This document shows positions 6,076 to 10,363 of a stretch of DNA of 10,363 nucleotides, in pieces. Where the stretch lies: the NCBI GenBank assembly GCA_002449575.1, contig DJXC01000101.1, positions 1 through 10,363 of the forward strand. The letters run 5' to 3'. The translations under genes and the position numbers were made by a program. A model generated the notes under the pieces. The model was not told the DNA's origin. It did no database searches and saw only the letters and a list, made by a program, of their open reading frames with translations. Each line of letters opens with the position of its first letter. Position 1 is the first letter of the stretch. The stretch is from Ruminococcus sp. UBA7014. Lineage in GTDB: Bacteria; Bacillota; Clostridia; Oscillospirales; Ruminococcaceae.

Positions 6076-8703
6076 ATGAAAATCTGGAAAAGAGCAGCCG
6101 CAGCGGCTGCAAGTATTGCAATTCTTTGCAGTGCTGCTGCACTTCCGGCAGGTTTTACGGCGAATGCCGCTTCACTGGAAAGTTCCTATACATGGGGAAC
6201 AATGAGAATCGGTGGCGGCGGATTTGTTTCCGGTATCGTGACCGGAAAAGATGTCATGTATGCCCGGACTGACGTAGGCGGCGCATATAAATATAACTAT
6301 GAAACTGAAAGCTGGGAACAGCTTCTGGATTTTATCAATGATGCTGACAGAGGTCTGCTCAGTGTTGATGCAATGGCAGTTGACCCCACAGATGATGATA
6401 CTGTTTATTTTCTCTGCGGATGTGCTTACTTCTCCGCTGAAAAAACTGTTATCTTCAAAACGACAGACGGCGGAAAAACATTCAAGGAAATTGATGTCAC
6501 AAATCTGATTAAAGTCATGGGCAACGGTGACGGCAGACAGTGCGGTGAATCTATTGCTGTTGACCCCGATAATCCGAAAGTTATCTATGCCGGCGGTGAT
6601 GTTACCTGTGATGACAAGTCAGAATCTGCACTGATTAAATCTACAGACGGCGGCGAAACATGGTCTCCAGTCAAGGGCTATGATGATTTAGGACTGTTTT
6701 CTGAAACTACCAAATGGCCTACATGGACAGAAACACTCGCACGTTCTGTTACCAGTGATGAATATAATCATCAGAACGGTGTTGCAGCAATTGCCATCAC
6801 CGGCGGAAAAGTCTATGTCGGCACTTCTGCAAAAGGTACGGAAAATGTTCATGTTGCCAGCACAAAAGATGATAAATTTTCTGTATTAAGCAAAGACCTT
6901 CCAACAGATGTATTTCCTTCCCGTATCAATATTGATGCAAACGGTAATCTGCTGATTACCTATATTGCCGGACTGGCATTCAACGGTGCATCCGGCGGGG
7001 GATATCGTTATGAACCGAAAACCGGAACAGTTACACAGATTCTGGACAGTGCAAAAGGCTTCGGCTCTGTATGGGCTGACCCTTCCAATCCTGACCATAT
7101 GATTGCAGGTACATGCGGCAAGTGGGAAGACCAGCTCTGGCAGGCATGGACGGATGAACACGGCGCAACATGGGGCGACCAGTATTTCCGCTCCTTTGAC
7201 GGCGGAAAGACTTGGGAAAACTTTACTCCCGGAAAATCTGCCGGATGGGGTCAAGAACCTATTTCGGAATATCTTCAGGATGGCGGTTATGCATGGATTC
7301 GGGACAAAGCAATTCACTGGTCTGGTACAGTTGTTACTGACCCCCGCAATTCTGACAGAATGTTTATCACTTCCGGCAACGGCGTATTTATTGCTGAAAA
7401 TATCTGGAGTACTGACCCGGAAAAACGTCCGGTCTTCACATTCCATCCAGATGGTATTGAAGAAGTTGTTTCTCTGGACTTTACCAGCACAGCAGATGGT
7501 CTGGATTTGTCTGCTATCGGTGACTATGACGGTTTTGTACATGAATCTCCGGACAAAATCGGCTTGCAGTATCAGCCAAATATGGGCAGTACTTCTGCAA
7601 TTGCCGTATGTGCGCAGAATACTGACGTATGGGCAAGAATTGCCGAAGGCGATAACGGCAGCGGCTATTATACCACTGACAGAGGCAAAAGCTGGACTGC
7701 TTTCCCGGCAGCTGTGAAAGGCGGAAAACTTGCCATCGCACAGCTTGATAAGTCTACTTACAGAATTTTCAATACCAGCAAGGACAGCAGCAGCGTTTCT
7801 TACAGTGATGACTGGGGCGAAACATGGACTTCCTGTGAAGGTATTCCCTCTGCTTACGGTTCTAAGCCGACTATGCTGTTGATTGAACCGGATGACCCGG
7901 AAACTGTTTACGCTTATGTAACTTATTATAATTCAAGCTGGTTCTATTCCAAAGATGAGCCAGATGCCAGTGATGCACAGTATAAATTCTGTGTCAGCAA
8001 GGACGGCGGCAAGACTTTCAAGAGTACAGACATCTGCATGTATGACCAGTGCGACAGTGCCGGAAGAATTGCTTATCTCGGCACAAAGGGCGACTTGATG
8101 CTTGCAGGCGGCTGGTATGGTATGTATCATGTCAAAGTAGCAGATGACGGCTCTATCACTTCTGAAAAGCTTGATAATGTTTCTTACTGCAAAACAATGG
8201 GTTATGGCGCACCGGAAAAGAAAGGTGATGTCAACGCACTCTACATGTACGGCAAGCCCTCGGAAACAGATGCAGAAGGCATTTATCGTTCTACCGATGC
8301 CGGAAAAACATGGGACTGCATTAACACAAAACATCTTTATGGCGGTACAGGCAACGGCAACTATCTTGTTGGTGATATGAACGAATTCGGAAAAGTCTAT
8401 ATGTCAACAGTCGGCTGTGGCATTGTTTACGGAATGGTTTCCGGAAGCGCACCTGTAGAAACGCCGACAGAAACGCCTTCTTCTGATGATATTGTCTGGG
8501 GCGATGCTGATGAAAGCGGAAAAGTTGATATTCTGGATGTTATCACCATGAACAATGCGCTGCTGGGAAAAGAAAAGCTTACTGACAAGGGACTCAAAAA
8601 TGGCGATATGAACCAGAACAGCAAGCCGGAAGCTGCGGACTCCCTGAACATTATGAAATTAATTGTCGGATTGGTAAAAGAATCTGACTGCCCTTTAAAA
8701 TAA
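6076..8703 (+). CDS. Dockerin-bearing GH74 xyloglucanase
   Basis: This 875-aa secreted enzyme should hydrolyse the beta-1,4-glucan backbone of xyloglucan as a cellulosome component. The signal peptide is MKIWKR plus an Ala-rich hydrophobic core, cut near residue 31 (ANA). The GH74 catalytic region (about 35-780) is a double seven-bladed propeller with seven visible Asp-box motifs: TTDGGKTF (129), STDGGETW (189), SFDGGKTW (373), TTDRGKSW (533), SDDWGETW (577), SKDGGKTF (641) and STDAGKTW (739). Likely catalytic acids are Asp66 in ARTDVGGAY and Asp483 in GDYDGF, close to the positions known in other GH74 enzymes. A short Pro/Thr/Glu linker (790-803) leads to a dockerin: calcium loops start at Asp810 (DADESGKVDILD) and Asp844 (DMNQNSKPEAAD). 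There is no carbohydrate-binding module. The ATG at 6076 is chosen because it gives the signal peptide and follows AGGA; the frame upstream to 5977 lies in the promoter. Confidence 0.95.
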   Translation: MKIWKRAAAAAASIAILCSAAALPAGFTANAASLESSYTWGTMRIGGGGFVSGIVTGKDVMYARTDVGGAYKYNYETESWEQLLDFINDADRGLLSVDAMAVDPTDDDTVYFLCGCAYFSAEKTVIFKTTDGGKTFKEIDVTNLIKVMGNGDGRQCGESIAVDPDNPKVIYAGGDVTCDDKSESALIKSTDGGETWSPVKGYDDLGLFSETTKWPTWTETLARSVTSDEYNHQNGVAAIAITGGKVYVGTSAKGTENVHVASTKDDKFSVLSKDLPTDVFPSRINIDANGNLLITYIAGLAFNGASGGGYRYEPKTGTVTQILDSAKGFGSVWADPSNPDHMIAGTCGKWEDQLWQAWTDEHGATWGDQYFRSFDGGKTWENFTPGKSAGWGQEPISEYLQDGGYAWIRDKAIHWSGTVVTDPRNSDRMFITSGNGVFIAENIWSTDPEKRPVFTFHPDGIEEVVSLDFTSTADGLDLSAIGDYDGFVHESPDKIGLQYQPNMGSTSAIAVCAQNTDVWARIAEGDNGSGYYTTDRGKSWTAFPAAVKGGKLAIAQLDKSTYRIFNTSKDSSSVSYSDDWGETWTSCEGIPSAYGSKPTMLLIEPDDPETVYAYVTYYNSSWFYSKDEPDASDAQYKFCVSKDGGKTFKSTDICMYDQCDSAGRIAYLGTKGDLMLAGGWYGMYHVKVADDGSITSEKLDNVSYCKTMGYGAPEKKGDVNALYMYGKPSETDAEGIYRSTDAGKTWDCINTKHLYGGTGNGNYLVGDMNEFGKVYMSTVGCGIVYGMVSGSAPVETPTETPSSDDIVWGDADESGKVDILDVITMNNALLGKEKLTDKGLKNGDMNQNSKPEAADSLNIMKLIVGLVKESDCPLK

Positions 8704-8713
8704 TCTTCTTTTC

Positions 8714-8751
8714 ATTCCGGAACTGATTTTTTATCAGCTCCGGAATTTTTT
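8714..8751 (+). terminator. Intrinsic terminator after the GH74 gene
   Basis: ATTCCGGA plus CTGAT on the left (8714-8727, with one A between) pair with ATCAG and TCCGGAAT on the right (8733-8746, with one C between), leaving a single A-C mismatch and a T5 loop. A T-run to 8751 follows. Confidence 0.92.
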
Positions 8752-8790
8752 GCTGTCAGACCGGATTCTCATAAATGACTGGCTTTTTTC

Positions 8791-8819
8791 TTGACAGATA
8801 CCAGATAATCTGCTATAAT
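8791..8819 (+). promoter_or_regulatory. Consensus promoter with extended -10 for the DUF1294-LRR unit
   Basis: TTGACA (8791-8796), a 17-nt spacer and TATAAT (8814-8819), preceded by TGC (extended -10), match the housekeeping sigma consensus perfectly. The start would be near 8826, at the GAGGAG ribosome site (8826-8831), so the leader is very short. Confidence 0.93.
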
Positions 8820-8841
8820 AAGACAGAGGAGATTCAGAATT

Positions 8842-9123
8842 ATGAATATAGCTATTATTATATATTATATATTAATTAATATTATCACATTTATTTTATA
8901 TCATGTGGATAAGGACAAAGCCCAAAAACATGCATGGAGAATTCCGGAAAAAGTATTGTTTCTGATGGCATTTTTTGGTGGTGCGCCCGGTGCGCTCGGC
9001 GGTATGGAGCTGTTTCATCACAAAACCAGAAAAGCCTATTTCTGGATATTGAATATTCTTGCACTGACAATCCATGTTGTACTGATGTACTGGCTGTTAT
9101 TTCGCTCGCCGCTGAATCTGTAA
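8842..9123 (+). CDS. DUF1294 family small membrane protein
   Basis: This 93-aa integral membrane protein matches DUF1294. It has a hydrophobic N-terminal segment (about 3-20), then the family signature DKDKAQKHAWRIPEKVL (about 23-39). A second membrane region contains FFGGAPGALGGM (about 44-55), followed by the conserved FHHKTRKAYF and a last hydrophobic segment (about 69-87). Family members are widespread small inner-membrane proteins of unknown function, sometimes fused to cold-shock or other nucleic-acid domains; no fusion is present here. It has its own consensus promoter and a GAGGAG ribosome site 10 nt from the ATG. The LRR gene starts 34 nt downstream with no terminator between them, so the two form a unit. 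Confidence 0.9.
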   Translation: MNIAIIIYYILINIITFILYHVDKDKAQKHAWRIPEKVLFLMAFFGGAPGALGGMELFHHKTRKAYFWILNILALTIHVVLMYWLLFRSPLNL

Positions 9124-9157
9124 CAGAGATATAAAAATTATCATGAGGAGTATTTTT

Positions 9158-10267
9158 ATGCAGGAAGATAAAATAAAAGCATGGCAGTTTTTCCGGAATC
9201 CGGCTGTCAAAGAATTCACTGTGCCGGATTCTGTCACCTGTATCGGAAATCATGCTTTTTATGATTGCAAGGAACTCCGGCAGCTTACCTTCGCCGGAAC
9301 TCCTGAAACACTGGAACAAAGTGCATTTATGAAGTGTTCCCGTCTGCCGGAAGCAGTTCTTCCGGCAAATCTGAAAGAAATTCCGACAGAAACTTTCTCA
9401 GGCTGTTACAGTCTCCGGAATGTTAAAATTCCTGATACTGTACAGACTATCGGAAACAGAGCGTTTTTTCATTGTGCTTCCCTTCCGGAACTCCAGTTTC
9501 CGGCGGAACTGCACACAATCGGCATCAGTGCATTTGAACGTTGTACCAGCCTGAAAACACTGAACATTCCGGAACATGTCGAAGAAACTGGTTTCCGTGC
9601 GTTTGCCGGATGCTGGAATCTGACTTCTGTGAAGTTTTCGCCTGGTATCCGGAATATTCAGAAATGGACATTTGCTGACTGTTTCCGCTTAGAAAACATT
9701 AATCTTCCGGAAACGCTGACTGAACTCGGCGAAGGTACTTTCATGAACTGTGTCAGTCTCCAGCAAGTACGGATTCCGACAAGTCTGAAAGAAATCCCCC
9801 GGAATACTTTTCTCGGCTGTGCCGGACTTTTGCAGATGCATATTCCGGAACATGTTGTCCGAATTGGCAAACATGCATTCTCCTGCTGTACGGAACTGAA
9901 AAAACTCGCCATTCATGATACCACAGAATGCGGCGGCTCAGGATTATTTGATAATATCCGGCTTCTGCATCTGTATAAAAACGGCTGCCATGTGCGGATT
10001 GAAATCAACGAAGAAAAAGCCGGAGATGAAAACCTGCTTTTCCGTTTCTGGACAGAAAAAGACAACGCAAGAAGAAAAATTTTCTTCCGGCAGTTGAAAA
10101 ACCCTGCCTATAAAATTCCGCTCGCTGTGCTGATGACAGTCACCCTGCATGAAGATAATGCGATTTACAGAAATTATATTAATCATAATTTCAAACTGGT
10201 TTCACAGTTCCTGATACAGAATCATGAGGAAGAACATATTGAAAAACTCCTTCAGCTGGAATATTGA
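9158..10267 (+). CDS. BspA-type leucine-rich repeat protein, apparently intracellular
   Basis: This 369-aa protein consists of a short N-terminal cap (1-19), ten LRR_5/BspA-type repeats (20-249), a degenerate eleventh (about 250-267) and a non-repeat C-terminal region (about 268-369). The latter is rich in charged and aromatic residues (LLFRFW, RRKIFFRQL, IEKLLQLEY) and probably helical. No signal peptide, membrane segment or cell-wall anchor is present, whereas most BspA-like LRR proteins are exported, so this one is likely cytoplasmic. LRR proteins usually bind other proteins; the partner is unknown. The start at 9158 is chosen because TGAGGAG lies 7 nt upstream; an in-frame ATG at 9143 overlaps that ribosome site. 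It is co-transcribed with the DUF1294 gene. No intrinsic terminator with a T-run was seen after the stop. Confidence 0.9.
   Translation: MQEDKIKAWQFFRNPAVKEFTVPDSVTCIGNHAFYDCKELRQLTFAGTPETLEQSAFMKCSRLPEAVLPANLKEIPTETFSGCYSLRNVKIPDTVQTIGNRAFFHCASLPELQFPAELHTIGISAFERCTSLKTLNIPEHVEETGFRAFAGCWNLTSVKFSPGIRNIQKWTFADCFRLENINLPETLTELGEGTFMNCVSLQQVRIPTSLKEIPRNTFLGCAGLLQMHIPEHVVRIGKHAFSCCTELKKLAIHDTTECGGSGLFDNIRLLHLYKNGCHVRIEINEEKAGDENLLFRFWTEKDNARRKIFFRQLKNPAYKIPLAVLMTVTLHEDNAIYRNYINHNFKLVSQFLIQNHEEEHIEKLLQLEY
9215..9904 (+). repeat. Ten in-frame 69-bp leucine-rich repeats
   Basis: Ten consecutive units of exactly 23 codons encode a pattern like hydrophobic-x-IP-x-x-hydrophobic-x-x-I-x-x-x-x-Phe-x-x-Cys-x-x-Leu. 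Cys at position 18 is present in all ten units, and Phe at position 15 also in all ten. There are no insertions or deletions between units. The DNA units have diverged well, so this is an old array. Confidence 0.9.
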
Positions 10268-10286
10268 AAAAATTCCGGAAAACTAC

Positions 10287-10315
10287 TTGACAAGCTCCGG
10301 AAATTATGCTATAAT
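10287..10315 (+). promoter_or_regulatory. Consensus extended -10 promoter pointing out of the window
   Basis: TTGACA (10287-10292), a 17-nt spacer and TATAAT (10310-10315), with TGC before the -10, match the promoter at 8791-8819 in layout. Expected start near 10322. The TCCGGA-containing arms at 10272-10279 and 10296-10302 flank the -35. A GCTGTT/AACAGC hairpin (10324-10338) lies right at the start of the transcript. No coding frame is visible before the window ends. Confidence 0.88.
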
Positions 10316-10363
10316 ATTTCTTAGCTGTTGTGAACAGCAATATTTTCAAATCCTTGCCTGTTT

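Noticed and set aside
6886..7542. 218-codon minus-strand open frame (and a 204-codon +strand frame at 7103-7717) inside the GH74 gene
   Set aside because: Both are out-of-frame shadows of the GH74 propeller, which has clear Asp-box motifs in its own frame.
9158..10267. LRR protein as a cell-surface BspA adhesin
   Set aside because: Neither plausible start gives a signal peptide, and there is no C-terminal anchor.
10268..10303. Intrinsic terminator after the LRR gene formed by the two TCCGGA-containing arms
   Set aside because: The loop is long (about 16 nt), the stem is short and no T-run follows; the same bases hold the -35 element of a promoter.

Overview
The window looks like chromosomal DNA of a low-to-mid GC, Gram-positive anaerobe, most likely a cellulolytic Ruminococcus or close relative. 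The evidence is a GH74 xyloglucanase carrying a C-terminal dockerin (a cellulosome part), a BspA-type leucine-rich repeat protein, a DUF512 / der / plsY housekeeping block typical of Clostridia, strong AGGAGG-type ribosome sites and consensus SigA-type promoters. All eleven genes lie on the + strand. No tRNA, rRNA, CRISPR array, transposase or phage gene was seen.

Region A (1-5522) reads as one tightly packed transcription unit that enters from the left. It holds the 3' end of a DUF512 protein, an unrecognised 114-aa protein, der (ribosome-assembly GTPase), plsY (glycerol-3-phosphate acyltransferase), deoD (purine nucleoside phosphorylase), a DUF2207 membrane protein with a (Cys-x-x-Gly)5 tail, and a radical SAM/SPASM protein. 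Gaps are 15-25 nt and the last three genes overlap by 4 nt at each junction. The last pair is the most interesting part of the window. The radical SAM gene is translationally coupled to the DUF2207 gene through a Shine-Dalgarno embedded in the codons of the Cys/Gly tail, which suggests an enzyme that modifies that tail.

Region B (5523-5966) is a short, AT-rich, regulatory-looking stretch. It has an imperfect stem whose loop contains long C-runs, followed at once by an intrinsic terminator, then a small DUF896 (YnzC-like) gene with a TTG start and its own strong terminator. The C-rich element may be a small RNA or a leader/attenuator for the DUF896 gene.

Region C (5967-8751) is a monocistronic GH74-dockerin gene with its own promoter and terminator. 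Its product should be secreted and docked on a cellulosome scaffold to cut xyloglucan.

Region D (8752-10363) has a consensus promoter driving a two-gene unit, a DUF1294 membrane protein followed by an intracellular LRR protein with ten exact 23-residue repeats. A second, nearly identical promoter at 10287-10315 fires out of the window.

Two base-composition signals cover the window: by eye there is no GATC at all, while CCGG is strongly enriched.
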